Assembly: GCA_023393165.1 (NCBI GenBank)
Contig: JAEWMJ010000013.1
Coordinates: forward strand, 1-64,000
DNA length: 64,000 bases
Source: Bacillota bacterium
GTDB lineage: Bacteria > Bacillota > Clostridia > Christensenellales > Christensenellaceae
Reading direction: 5' to 3'
Numbering within the stretch: position 1 is the first letter of the stretch; every line of letters starts with the position of its first letter. Positions 42,581-51,365 of the stretch are shown here, piece after piece. The notes beneath the pieces were generated by a model that saw only the letters and a list, made by a program, of their open reading frames with translations, made no database searches and had not been told where the DNA came from. Made by a program: the position numbers and the translations under genes.

Positions 42581-44488
42581 ATGAAGCTGTTGGAACCCGT
42601 CTGTGTTGGTAAAACCACATTTAAAAACAGAATCGTAATGCCCCCCATGGAAACGCGCCTCAATACAATTTCGGGTGACGTAACGAATGAATTGATTGAC
42701 TATTATACCGAACGTGCACGGGGCGGCGTTGCTGCAATCATTGTTGAAAACACCTTTGTGGATAACAAGGAAAGCCGGTCCTCCCTGGTGTCTTCAGGGC
42801 TTTATAACGACCATTTGATCCGTGGCAAAGGCCTTTTAGCCGATGCCATCAAAGACAACGGCGCGGTGGCAATCATCCAGTTGTCACACGGAGGCCGGCA
42901 GGCAAACGGGAAAGCTAATCCGCTGCAGCCTGTGGCCCCTTCCGCGGTGATGTGCAGCGTAACCAGGCGCATGCCCAGGGAGCTTACCATTCCTGAAATC
43001 GTTGAAATCGAAGACGCGTTTGCACAGGCCGCTGCGCGGGCCAGGCAATCCGGTTTTGACGGAGTGGAGATCCACGGCGCTCACGGCTACCTGATTTGTT
43101 CTTTTTTATCTCCCTATACCAACCTGCGCACGGACGAATACGGCGGAAGCGCTGAAAACCGCGGCCGGTTTGCAAAAAATATTCTCACAAAAGTACGCAA
43201 AGAAGCGGGAGACGATTTTATCGTTGGAATCCGCCTCTCCGGAAGCGAATTTATAGAAGGCGGGCTCACCATAGAAGATTCCGTTTCATTCGTTCCCACA
43301 GTCAACGACCTGGTGGATTATATCAGCATGTCCGGTTCCAACTACGAAAGCGCCCCGCTTCATAACATTACAGCCATGTACCTGCCGGGCGGAGAATATA
43401 TCCAGTTTGCCGAGGCGGTGAAAAAAGTTACTGACAAACCGGTAATCACCGTGGGTTCGTTGGACGCCGATATGGGCGAAGTAGCCCTGCGGGAAGACAA
43501 GGCGGACATCGTTGCCCTGGGGCGCGCGCTGATCGCCGATCCGCAGCTTCCAAACAAGCTGAAACAACGAAAGCCTGAAGAGATCCGTCCCTGCTGCCGC
43601 GGAAACGAGGGCTGTATCAGCCGGTTTTACCGGGGCCTTGCCATCCGCTGTGAAGTGAATCCCGCCTGCGGCCGCGAGTCGGAATTCCGTATCAGGAAAA
43701 CGGCAAACAAAAAGAAAATCGTTATTGCAGGCGGAGGCGCCGCCGGTATGGAATCCGCGCGTGTTGCGGATCTGATGGGCCATGAAGTCATCCTGCTGGA
43801 AAAATCGGGACGGCTGGGCGGTCATCTTGTGGAGGGCGGCGCGCCGGACTTTAAAGAAAAAACCTCCGATTTCCTGGACTGGCTCCGTTTGCAGATTAAG
43901 AAGAGCAGCGTAAACGTCCGGCTGAATACCCCGGCAACGCCCGAACTGATCGCTCAATTGCATCCGGACGCCCTGATTATAGCGATTGGTTCCCATTATG
44001 CGGATCCTCCGATTCCGGGGATCGAATGTACGCTGCACGCGAACAAAGCCCTGATTGATGATCTGGTCGCGAAAAAAATCGTCGTGATCGGCGGAGGCCT
44101 GGTGGGTTCGGAAACCGCTCTGATGCTGGCTGAACAGGGAAAACAAGTCACCATCATAGAAATGCTCCCCGAGATCGTTCCGGATCATGAGCCGGGCGCA
44201 AAAGCCGCCCTTCAGTATATGCTTAACGAAAACCATGTGGACATACAAACGGGAAAAAAGGTAAAATTGATCACAAACGACGGCGTAATGTGCGAAGACG
44301 GCATGAAGGTAAACTGTGAACTGGTCGTCAATGCGACCGGGCTTTCCGCAAACTGCCGGGAAGCAGAAGCCCTTTCCGGCATTGTACCCAATACTTACGC
44401 GATCGGGGATTGCGTGGCCGCCCGCAAAATATACAACGCCACGCACGAGGCGTGGAAAACGGTATTCAAAATAGAGAATGAATTTTAA
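42581..44488 (+). CDS. Old-yellow-enzyme-type Fe-S flavoenzyme (2,4-dienoyl-CoA reductase/BaiCD-like)
   Basis: 635 residues with the full three-part layout: FMN TIM barrel (about 1-330; active-site HGAHGYLICSFLSP and GVEIHGAHGY), a 4Fe-4S Cys cluster (RPCCRGNEGCIS and a following CEVNPAC, about 338-365), then an FAD/NAD(P) Rossmann part (VIAGGGAAGMESA at about 382 and IGGGLVGSETA at about 505). Reduces enoyl double bonds of CoA thioesters, bile acids or other enones in anaerobes; the substrate here is unknown. Monocistronic, with its own terminator. Confidence 0.88.
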   Translation: MKLLEPVCVGKTTFKNRIVMPPMETRLNTISGDVTNELIDYYTERARGGVAAIIVENTFVDNKESRSSLVSSGLYNDHLIRGKGLLADAIKDNGAVAIIQLSHGGRQANGKANPLQPVAPSAVMCSVTRRMPRELTIPEIVEIEDAFAQAAARARQSGFDGVEIHGAHGYLICSFLSPYTNLRTDEYGGSAENRGRFAKNILTKVRKEAGDDFIVGIRLSGSEFIEGGLTIEDSVSFVPTVNDLVDYISMSGSNYESAPLHNITAMYLPGGEYIQFAEAVKKVTDKPVITVGSLDADMGEVALREDKADIVALGRALIADPQLPNKLKQRKPEEIRPCCRGNEGCISRFYRGLAIRCEVNPACGRESEFRIRKTANKKKIVIAGGGAAGMESARVADLMGHEVILLEKSGRLGGHLVEGGAPDFKEKTSDFLDWLRLQIKKSSVNVRLNTPATPELIAQLHPDALIIAIGSHYADPPIPGIECTLHANKALIDDLVAKKIVVIGGGLVGSETALMLAEQGKQVTIIEMLPEIVPDHEPGAKAALQYMLNENHVDIQTGKKVKLITNDGVMCEDGMKVNCELVVNATGLSANCREAEALSGIVPNTYAIGDCVAARKIYNATHEAWKTVFKIENEF

Positions 44489-44521
44489 ATTATATTAAAT
44501 TTTTTATACTTTTTTATTGTG

Positions 44522-44546
44522 GGATCGCCTTTTGCGATCCTTTCAT
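44522..44546 (+). terminator. Terminator of the OYE-family gene
   Basis: GGATCGC/GCGATCC stem, 5-nt loop, followed by TTTCATTTT. Confidence 0.75.
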
Positions 44547-44612
44547 TTTCGTGTTCCGCACTCATAATGCTGTTTTTTCAGTAATATTTATGTAATATCC
44601 ATAATTAACTTA

Positions 44613-44642
44613 TTGACATAAAGCGACAAAAATATATACAAT
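44613..44642 (+). promoter_or_regulatory. Promoter of the DUF3810 gene; very short or no 5' UTR
   Basis: TTGACA, 18-bp spacer, TACAAT. The start site predicted about 7 nt downstream (about 44649) is only 2-3 nt before the ATG, and no ribosome site is present, so the message may be leaderless. Confidence 0.55.
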
Positions 44643-44651
44643 GGTAGTATC

Positions 44652-45734
44652 ATGAAAAACGTTTTAATATTGCTCCCTTTTACATTTACAGGCGCTGTCG
44701 TTTATGTGTTTTATTCGTTGTCTTTTACAAACCCTGTTTTTGTTGAATATTATTATTCAAGGGGCGTCTATCCTTTTTTAAGCAAATTCTCTTCCTTGAC
44801 TGCAAATCTGCCTTTCAGCGCAGCCGAGTTCTTGACTTACGCATTTTTTGGCTTCCTTGTTTTCTATATATTTTTTATTGCTTCAGCTTTCTTCAGGAAG
44901 AAAAACCGCATTCAGTCGGCCCTGTTCAGAACAGTAGTTCTTTTTGTGATTTTAAGTTCCATGTGGGGATCGTTTATGCTGAGCTGGTCAATCAACTATG
45001 CCCGCCAGCCGATTTCGCAATCCCTCGGCCTGGACGCGACTCCAGCCTCCGGGCAAGAATTGTATGGCGTTTGCAGCCGCCTTGCCGGTAAAGCCAATTA
45101 TATGCGCAGCCAGACAAAACAGGATGAAAACGGTGTTTTTATACTGACCAAATCTAAAGAAGAAATCAACCGGGAAGTAAAAGCGGTTTACAGGAACAAT
45201 GCGCCCCCTTTCATGAATCTGGGCGGGGAAACCAATGTAAAAGGCGTCTCCTCTGTGAATCTGCTGTCCACCATGAACACGCTCGGGATATATATTCCTT
45301 TTACCTACGAGCCCAATATCAACATGCAGATGCCCGACCTGTACTATGCATCCTCGGCCCTGCATGAATACGCGCATTTTAAAGGATTCGCCCGCGAGGA
45401 CGAGGCGAACTTCATCGCTTACTATGTCTCCAAAGACATGGCGGACACAGATTTTTCCTATTCGTCCACCATGCTCGCGCTCGGCAACTCGCTCAATCAA
45501 CTGGCAGATTGCGATTACGATTTATATTGTAATGTCTACGATACGCTTTCCGATCCGGTGAAAAGGGATTTTGCCAACGAAAACGCCTATTGGGCAAACT
45601 TTGAGAAAACAAGAGAGACGGTTGAAACCATGAATAACAATTACCTCATTTCAAACAAACAATCGGACGGCGTCCGAAGCTACGGACGCATGGTCGATCT
45701 TTTGATTGCATTAAACCGGTCAGGAGATTTATAA
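44652..45734 (+). CDS. DUF3810 membrane protein with HExxH-type motif
   Basis: 360 residues. Three N-terminal transmembrane segments (about 5-22, 57-78, 96-118), then a large extracytoplasmic or cytoplasmic domain carrying SALHEYAHFKGFAREDEANF, a gluzincin-like HExxH...ExxxxE pattern, which suggests a zinc metallopeptidase. This matches the DUF3810 family; no substrate is known. The gene appears to be expressed from a promoter immediately before the ATG, without a Shine-Dalgarno. Confidence 0.8.
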   Translation: MKNVLILLPFTFTGAVVYVFYSLSFTNPVFVEYYYSRGVYPFLSKFSSLTANLPFSAAEFLTYAFFGFLVFYIFFIASAFFRKKNRIQSALFRTVVLFVILSSMWGSFMLSWSINYARQPISQSLGLDATPASGQELYGVCSRLAGKANYMRSQTKQDENGVFILTKSKEEINREVKAVYRNNAPPFMNLGGETNVKGVSSVNLLSTMNTLGIYIPFTYEPNINMQMPDLYYASSALHEYAHFKGFAREDEANFIAYYVSKDMADTDFSYSSTMLALGNSLNQLADCDYDLYCNVYDTLSDPVKRDFANENAYWANFEKTRETVETMNNNYLISNKQSDGVRSYGRMVDLLIALNRSGDL

Positions 45735-45798
45735 AAATTATTCGGCAAACCATAAGTTAACATAATATAACATATATTTATTTTTTTATGTAATTAAG

Positions 45799-45827
45799 TT
45801 GTAATACCCCCCTTTTTATTTTATAAT
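45799..45827 (+). promoter_or_regulatory. Promoter of upp
   Basis: TTGTAA, 17-bp spacer containing a run of six C, TATAAT. Confidence 0.65.
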
Positions 45828-45861
45828 ATAATATTGAAAAAATAATTTCAGGAGAAAAAAG

Positions 45862-46491
45862 ATGTCAAACGTACATATCATAGACCATCCACTGATCCAA
45901 CATAAACTGACGTTTATGCGTGATAAAAACACCAGTTCAAAAGATTTCCGCGCGCTTCTTGAGGAAATTGCAATGCTCATGGGGTACGAAGTTACGCGTG
46001 ATCTGCCTCTGGAAGAAGTGCAAATAGAAACTCCTGTCGGGCCTGCAACCACCAGGGTGATCACCGGCAAAAAACTGGCGATTGTACCCATCCTTAGGGC
46101 CGGACTTGGAATGGTGGACGGGCTTTTGAACCTTGTACCTTCCGCGCGTGTCGGGCATATCGGCCTTTACCGTGACCCCGAGACTTTAAAGCCGGTGGAA
46201 TATTACTGCAAGCTTCCCAGTGATGCGGACGAGCGTATCATCATCGTTGTTGATCCCATGCTGGCAACCGGCGGCAGCGCATCCGCGGCTCTGACTTTCT
46301 TAAAACAAAAAGGATGCTCGCAGATCAAGCTTATGTGCCTGATTGCCGCTCCCGAAGGGATCGCCGCCATGCAGAAAGCGCATCCGGACATTGACATCTA
46401 CGTCGCCGCGGTTGACGAAAAACTCAACGAGCACGCCTATATCGTTCCGGGTCTGGGCGACGCCGGCGACAGGCTGTTCGGAACAAAATAA
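45862..46491 (+). CDS. upp: Uracil phosphoribosyltransferase
   Basis: 209 residues. Makes UMP from uracil and PRPP in pyrimidine salvage. The PRPP motif VDPMLATGGSA is at about 131-141; the uracil-binding C-terminal segment reads YIVPGLGDAGDRLFGTK. CAGGAG precedes the ATG. It complements the de novo pyr operon at 2.1-7.7 kb but is not linked to a uracil permease here. Confidence 0.96.
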   Translation: MSNVHIIDHPLIQHKLTFMRDKNTSSKDFRALLEEIAMLMGYEVTRDLPLEEVQIETPVGPATTRVITGKKLAIVPILRAGLGMVDGLLNLVPSARVGHIGLYRDPETLKPVEYYCKLPSDADERIIIVVDPMLATGGSASAALTFLKQKGCSQIKLMCLIAAPEGIAAMQKAHPDIDIYVAAVDEKLNEHAYIVPGLGDAGDRLFGTK

Positions 46492-46507
46492 AGTCAAATA
46501 CAATTCA

Positions 46508-46533
46508 GGCCGCCGGTATCCGGCGGCCTTTTT
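46508..46533 (+). terminator. Terminator of upp
   Basis: GGCCGCCGG/CCGGCGGCC stem, TAT loop, TTTTT tail. Confidence 0.92.
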
Positions 46534-46535
46534 AA

Positions 46536-46561
46536 ATGTTCCGGCGAACGGAACATTTTTT
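46536..46561 (-). terminator. Terminator of the envelope cluster (downstream of amidase)
   Basis: AATGTTCCG/CGGAACATT hairpin flanked by T-runs on both strands, 3 nt past the amidase stop; works for the minus-strand operon. Confidence 0.7.
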
Positions 46562-46563
46562 AT

Positions 46564-47391
46564 TTAAGATAAGTTCCCTTTCTGAAAAAAATCCTCAAGC
46601 CCCATGCAGACCGCCTTTGCAAACTGCCTTTGGTACGAATCGTCAAGCAGTTTTGCTTCTTCCTCCCTGTTGCTGATGAATCCGCATTCCACAAGCACGC
46701 TTGGCTGTTTGTTTTCCCGCAGTACGATCAGGTCTCCCGACCGGTGGGTGCAGGGTTTCAGCAGGTCCACATTGCCGTTGATGGAACTCTCAATGGTTTT
46801 GGCAAGCTCTTCACCCGGTACGGAACCCGGCTGAAACATGACGATCGGGCCGTATACGGAATGATCGTCCAGAGAATTCATATGGATGCTGATAAATGCA
46901 TCCGGATCCTCTTCTTTGGTGATCTCGCGCCGTTTTGCCATATCCTCGTCTTTGGTAGCTGCAATCGCATTTTTATCCGTTCGGGTCATGATTACCTGCA
47001 TCCCGGCTGCTTCCAGTTCCTCCTTCAAAGCTTCCGCCATCTTAAGATTTATATCGGATTCAATTGTCCCGTCTATCCCTGTAGCCCCCGGATCAAAACC
47101 GCCGTGCCCCGGATCCAGGACTACCTTTTTAACAGTTGAAACAGAATTGTTTGCAGGAATGTCATTTTCCACAGCCTCGCCGGCTGTCCCTATTTTCGGC
47201 GGCTGAGCGGAATTATTCTTATTTAAAATAAAGAGAACCCCCCAAAATGCAAATGCAATTACCAAAGTGAAAAGTACCAGCGAACCCACAAATTTTTTTA
47301 TGTTGATTTTGCGCCTGGGCCTCGAAACATCCGGGTCTGCAATAGATACATAAGCGCGGCTCCCCGCGCCCTCCCTGTTTACCTCACGCAT
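46564..47391 (-). CDS. N-acetylmuramoyl-L-alanine amidase (Amidase_3, CwlD-like)
   Basis: 275 residues. N-terminal cytoplasmic tail, one transmembrane anchor (about 35-57), then a zinc amidase domain from about 88: VVLDPGHGGFDPGA (His ligand), Glu in GTIESDINL, His in FISIHMNS and catalytic Glu in VLVECGFISN. Cleaves the stem peptide from muramic acid in peptidoglycan. It is 34 nt after the FtsX-like permease, so it may be an output of the ABC/two-component cluster, in the way FtsEX-type complexes activate hydrolases. Confidence 0.88.
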   Translation of the reverse strand: MREVNREGAGSRAYVSIADPDVSRPRRKINIKKFVGSLVLFTLVIAFAFWGVLFILNKNNSAQPPKIGTAGEAVENDIPANNSVSTVKKVVLDPGHGGFDPGATGIDGTIESDINLKMAEALKEELEAAGMQVIMTRTDKNAIAATKDEDMAKRREITKEEDPDAFISIHMNSLDDHSVYGPIVMFQPGSVPGEELAKTIESSINGNVDLLKPCTHRSGDLIVLRENKQPSVLVECGFISNREEEAKLLDDSYQRQFAKAVCMGLEDFFQKGNLS

Positions 47392-47425
47392 ATCTGCTCT
47401 CCCCTCTTAAGTTAAATCATCCCCA

Positions 47426-48535
47426 TTAACCGCATAGCCTCTTGAATCTGGGACCCTGGATTACACCTGCAAAAAAGAATACGGCAAGGCTTGCGCCGGC
47501 TCCGGCCAGCAAGCCGGATGTATTCACGGGAAACGCAATATTGATTTGTTCCCTTATATCGGGAGGTATCAGTTGGGGAACCAGCGTATAGCTCATAAGC
47601 CCAAACGCAAAACTGATCCCGATTAAAACAAGGGTCTTTATCAAAAAGAACTTCGTCAGGTCTGACGCGCAAAATCCTATGAAACGAAGCATCTCAAATT
47701 CATTTCGTTTTGCCGTATCCGCCGGATTTTCAGAGTGCAAATACAGGTATGCGGAATAAAACAGCACGGCAGACCCCAGCAGGAAAAGATAAACTGCCTC
47801 CCTGTTTTTTTCATCCCAGCCGGATTGCTCCTCAGGCGCCGCATTCTGCACGACCAATCCCAGCGCGGATATTTTTTGGGACACATCCTCCGCATAACGC
47901 GTTTCCCCTGCCTTTACTACAATTCCGGTATAACTATTATCTCCGGCAAGCGTTTTTGCGGAGGACAGGCTGATGTACGCTTTTGCATCCTTTTGGCCGT
48001 CGTCCAGTATCCCGCAGATCTTTGCACTGACCGGACCCGATTCAGGCCCTGCCTGAACGGATATCCCGCTGCTGATCCACGCTTCTCCCTTCAGCGGTTC
48101 CCCGTCTTCATCCTTTTCCTGCAGCATATCCCACCCCGCTTTGTTCAGAACGACATACGGCATAACGGTCTTATCCGGAAAAACGGTTCCTTCCGAAATA
48201 TCCGTCTTCAAATATCCGGCGTCAATGCCTTCCAGCGTTATTTCGCCGCCGGTATCGCCCAATAACAAGGTTCCCTGCAAATCTATCGTCGGCGAGGCAT
48301 TCAATACCCTTTCTTCCTGCCGTATTTTCTCTAAAAGATCGCCGGTTATTGCCGACGAGCCGGGCGTTACCGTAAGTTCATACGGCTGCGTCAGCTGTTC
48401 CTGTACGCCTGCTGCAAGCCCGCCGCCCACGCACCAGCAGTATGCGCCCGCAGCAATTCCTGTCAAAAGGATAATACTGATCGCAGTTAAAGCGCGGCGG
48501 CCTGCCATCCAGAATAAATCAGCTTTTTTCATCAT
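47426..48535 (-). CDS. FtsX/MacB-like ABC permease
   Basis: About 369 residues. One N-terminal TM (about 15-35), an extracytoplasmic domain of about 200 residues, and three C-terminal TM segments (about 255-275, 302-325, 345-365) with a cytoplasmic loop FEMLRFIGF between TM2 and TM3, the FtsX pattern. The start overlaps the preceding secreted-protein gene by 17 nt. Its natural ATPase partner is probably the degenerate LolD-like protein at 50002. Confidence 0.7.
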   Translation of the reverse strand: MMKKADLFWMAGRRALTAISIILLTGIAAGAYCWCVGGGLAAGVQEQLTQPYELTVTPGSSAITGDLLEKIRQEERVLNASPTIDLQGTLLLGDTGGEITLEGIDAGYLKTDISEGTVFPDKTVMPYVVLNKAGWDMLQEKDEDGEPLKGEAWISSGISVQAGPESGPVSAKICGILDDGQKDAKAYISLSSAKTLAGDNSYTGIVVKAGETRYAEDVSQKISALGLVVQNAAPEEQSGWDEKNREAVYLFLLGSAVLFYSAYLYLHSENPADTAKRNEFEMLRFIGFCASDLTKFFLIKTLVLIGISFAFGLMSYTLVPQLIPPDIREQINIAFPVNTSGLLAGAGASLAVFFFAGVIQGPRFKRLCG

Positions 48536-50009
48536 ACACCGTCCTGCGTTTTTTCCTGACCAGCAACACGGCGGCCAGGCCTCCAAAAATGCCTCCCCCG
48601 ATCAGGAGGGATATCCACCATTCCGAAGCGGATTCCGGTTTTTCTTCGGGCTGCTGCGCGCTGGTCTGTACTGCCGCTTCTTTGATGGTGGTGGAAACAT
48701 CATAGTTTTGTGTGTATTCCTTGCCGTTCTCATCTTCGTAAACCAAAGTGATCGTACCTTTGCTCAGCCCGTATTTGCCTGATCCCGTATCTCCCCCGGT
48801 CATATCCATTGTCCCTGCGAAAATACTCATTGTCCCCTGTCCAGCGCTGCCGGCATCAAGGTTGCCTATAAAAGTACTTCCCGATGTAATCAACCCGGGC
48901 GCATCCAGTGTGCAACGTATATTGTATACTTTTCCTCTTCCAAGATTCATTACATTTAATTGAAGCGGGAACGTGTCCCCGGCATTCATTTCCTTTGCGA
49001 TCGCAGGAGGATCCAGCTCCACCCGCACAGGCTGGACGATAGCCACTTCGGCTGAACCTGACGCCGAGAGGGTCTTCGCCTCATTATTGTCGTATTCGAT
49101 CGCGAGAAGGATATGGTAGCGCCCGGGCGCCGTCGCGATATCGGCTTTTAAATGAAGCGTCAGCTGGACAGTTCCTTCTTTTTTTACTTTTTCAAAATAA
49201 TAGGTGTTGGTAGCGTCCGTAAACGACAGGGTCGGGCAATCCGAACTGACAGTTACCGTCATGTTTTGAACCGATTTGATGTCGCTGGTATTTTTCAGTT
49301 CGATGGAAGCCGAAAACTCCTGCCCTGCCGCGATTTCCGCAGGGTCCATACTGTAGCCGGATACGATGATCTTGGGTTCCGATGTCGGCGTTTCTGTCGC
49401 CTGAGGAGTAGGGGTGGGCTCGGGCGCATTCGGATCGATACCATCCGTAATGGTGACATAGGCGGTAAACGAAGCAGTAACTTCCGTCCCATCCGCAAGC
49501 TGCCCCTTTACGTCCACGATTACCGGATAAGACCCGTTTACCCTACCGCCGGAAAGCGCGAGGTCGAAGCGAACAAGATAACAGTTGACCACGCCGCTGC
49601 CGCCGTTCACAGGCTGTGCCGCCAGCGTTATGTCTTTTTGGTAATTGGTAAAAACAAAAGGCGAGGTCCCCGGCTCTCCCAGATTTGGGATTACCGTCAG
49701 TTTGTTGTCTTTAAGTCCAGCGCTAGTAAGAACAGGAAAAACGATAACGGCTGTGCCATTGCCGACATACGGCGTATAACCTGATTGATAAGCCTTATCC
49801 ATTCCGTCGTAAACATTTTGATTATCCAGATAAAATACTCCCTGCGCCTGCTGTCCTGCCCCCCCATCCGGCGACGGCTGGTCCGCAGGCTGTATAGAGT
49901 TTGTTGGGATTGCCGCCGCATTTTGCTCAGTGTTCGTTTCTTCAGCAAAAACCGTTGCCGGCAGCAGACATATAATAAGCGCTAAAATAACCGCAAGAAT
50001 TTTATTCAT
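48519..50009 (-). CDS. Secreted, membrane-anchored protein with Ig-like (CARDB/NEW3-like) domains
   Basis: 496 residues. Signal peptide with cleavage near ATVFA-EE, an N-terminal domain, a Pro/Thr linker (PTPTPQATE, about 205-220), two beta-rich repeats of the CARDB type (FSASIELKNTSDIKS, FPLQLNVMNLGRG), then a C-terminal TM (about 467-485) and basic tail. Looks like an outward-facing adhesin or adaptor tethered to the membrane. Start at 50009 follows GAGGAG by 7 nt and overlaps the ATPase gene by 8 nt. Confidence 0.75.
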   Translation of the reverse strand: MNKILAVILALIICLLPATVFAEETNTEQNAAAIPTNSIQPADQPSPDGGAGQQAQGVFYLDNQNVYDGMDKAYQSGYTPYVGNGTAVIVFPVLTSAGLKDNKLTVIPNLGEPGTSPFVFTNYQKDITLAAQPVNGGSGVVNCYLVRFDLALSGGRVNGSYPVIVDVKGQLADGTEVTASFTAYVTITDGIDPNAPEPTPTPQATETPTSEPKIIVSGYSMDPAEIAAGQEFSASIELKNTSDIKSVQNMTVTVSSDCPTLSFTDATNTYYFEKVKKEGTVQLTLHLKADIATAPGRYHILLAIEYDNNEAKTLSASGSAEVAIVQPVRVELDPPAIAKEMNAGDTFPLQLNVMNLGRGKVYNIRCTLDAPGLITSGSTFIGNLDAGSAGQGTMSIFAGTMDMTGGDTGSGKYGLSKGTITLVYEDENGKEYTQNYDVSTTIKEAAVQTSAQQPEEKPESASEWWISLLIGGGIFGGLAAVLLVRKKRRTVYDEKS

Positions 50010-50682
50010 TGTGTTTCTCCTCAATAATTGTACCTTCTACAATACGCAGCATCCGTTTAAAAGCTGATGCGAACGTTTCATCCGCAGTAGCGCAGATGAT
50101 GGTGCAGCGGCCGCTGTGTGTAATAACCTGCAGGTTTTTCAGCAGCCCTTCTTTTTCGACTTCATTTAATTCAGTTTCCGGCTCATCCATAAGGATGATG
50201 GAGGGCTTGCCGGCCCAAGCTCTTGCAAGAGACGCCATCCGGCGCTCGTAAGGCCGGAGCGAGCCCGCCCTTTTTTTCATATGTTCTTTCAGCCCGAATG
50301 CATTTAAGATATTTCCGGCTTGTTTTACAGCGCTCCTTTTATCCATCCCTCTCGCCATCAGAGGGAGCGCTGTGTTTTCGGCGGCAGAAAATTCTTCAAT
50401 AAAAACGGCTGTCTTCGGGACAATCCCGATATGCTCGTTTCGGAATGCAGCCCTTTGTTTTTCCGCCATCCGGTCCAATTCTTTTCCCAAAACCGTTACG
50501 GTACCACTGCTTGGCGGCTCCATTCCTGAGATCAGATAGATCAGCGTCGTTTTTCCGCTTCCGGGTCCGCCCAAAACTGCGGTAAATTCTCCCTCCGTAA
50601 CGGTCAGATTAACCGGCTCCAGCGCCCTTACGCCCGCAGGATTAAAACGGACCGCATCTTTCAGTAAAACGATATTTTCCAT
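50002..50682 (-). CDS. Degenerate LolD/MacB-like ABC ATPase
   Basis: 226 residues. Walker A GGPGSGKTT and Walker B IILMDEP are intact, but other catalytic motifs are not: the Q-loop Gln is replaced (IGIVPKTAVF), the signature reads GSLRPYERR instead of LSGGQ-type, and the H-loop lacks its His (ICATADE). It may bind but not hydrolyse ATP normally. ATG overlaps the preceding ATPase stop by 1 nt, with GGAG upstream. Its position suggests pairing with the FtsX-like permease at 47426. Confidence 0.8.
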   Translation of the reverse strand: MENIVLLKDAVRFNPAGVRALEPVNLTVTEGEFTAVLGGPGSGKTTLIYLISGMEPPSSGTVTVLGKELDRMAEKQRAAFRNEHIGIVPKTAVFIEEFSAAENTALPLMARGMDKRSAVKQAGNILNAFGLKEHMKKRAGSLRPYERRMASLARAWAGKPSIILMDEPETELNEVEKEGLLKNLQVITHSGRCTIICATADETFASAFKRMLRIVEGTIIEEKHNE

Positions 50683-51323
50683 CACCTTATCTCCGTTATG
50701 ATCCCGGCTTCCATCTCGCATACCGTATCGCACAACTCGTCTATATCCATCTGGTTGTGGCTGGCCAAAAGGATCGTTTTTCCTTTCTCCCTGAGCACCT
50801 TGATCAGTCCGCGCATATGGGCGACGCCGTTTTTATCCAGGCCGTTAAAAGGTTCATCCAATATCAGAATGGTTGGGTCTTCCATAATGGCCTGGGCTAT
50901 TCCCAAACGCTGCCGCATTCCGAGCGAATATTTTGAAACATGCTTATTGAGTCCAGGATCAAGTCCGACCTGGCGGATAGCGGCCGCAATGTCATCCGTT
51001 GTAATTTTTTTCTTTAATGACGCCAATACCTGCAGATTTTTCATTCCTGTCAGATTCGGCAGAAAACCCGGCGTTTCAATAATGATGCCCATATCGTCCG
51101 GGAAGTCGGCATCTTTCCCTACCTGCTGATATCTCACCCGCACGTATCCGCTGCTGGGCAGCAGGAAGCCGCAGATGCATTTCATCAGTACCGTTTTTCC
51201 CGAACCGTTGTTACCTACGATTCCATGGATTTTGCCCTCTTCAAAATCATGAGACACATCTTTTAATACTTTTTCTTCTCCAAAATGCATGCTTACATGC
51301 TGTACACTGATTGCAATATTCAT
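50682..51323 (-). CDS. ABC transporter ATP-binding protein (BcrA/LanF-like)
   Basis: 213 residues. Walker A GNNGSGKTV, Walker B LILDEPFNGLD, signature SLGMRQRLG and H-loop ASHN are all present; the Q-loop reads IIIETPGF, the Glu form typical of bacitracin/lantibiotic resistance transporters (BcrA, NisF). Probably drives the two permeases at 51366 and 52281. Start at 51323 follows GGAG by about 8 nt. Confidence 0.85.
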   Translation of the reverse strand: MNIAISVQHVSMHFGEEKVLKDVSHDFEEGKIHGIVGNNGSGKTVLMKCICGFLLPSSGYVRVRYQQVGKDADFPDDMGIIIETPGFLPNLTGMKNLQVLASLKKKITTDDIAAAIRQVGLDPGLNKHVSKYSLGMRQRLGIAQAIMEDPTILILDEPFNGLDKNGVAHMRGLIKVLREKGKTILLASHNQMDIDELCDTVCEMEAGIITEIR

Positions 51324-51365
51324 GAACACCGGCTCCTGTTATTTATTTGGCACATGTCAAGCTCC

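Noticed and set aside
43286..44446. 386-codon antisense frame inside the OYE gene
   Set aside because: Lies wholly within a strong coding gene on the other strand and shows no recognisable family.
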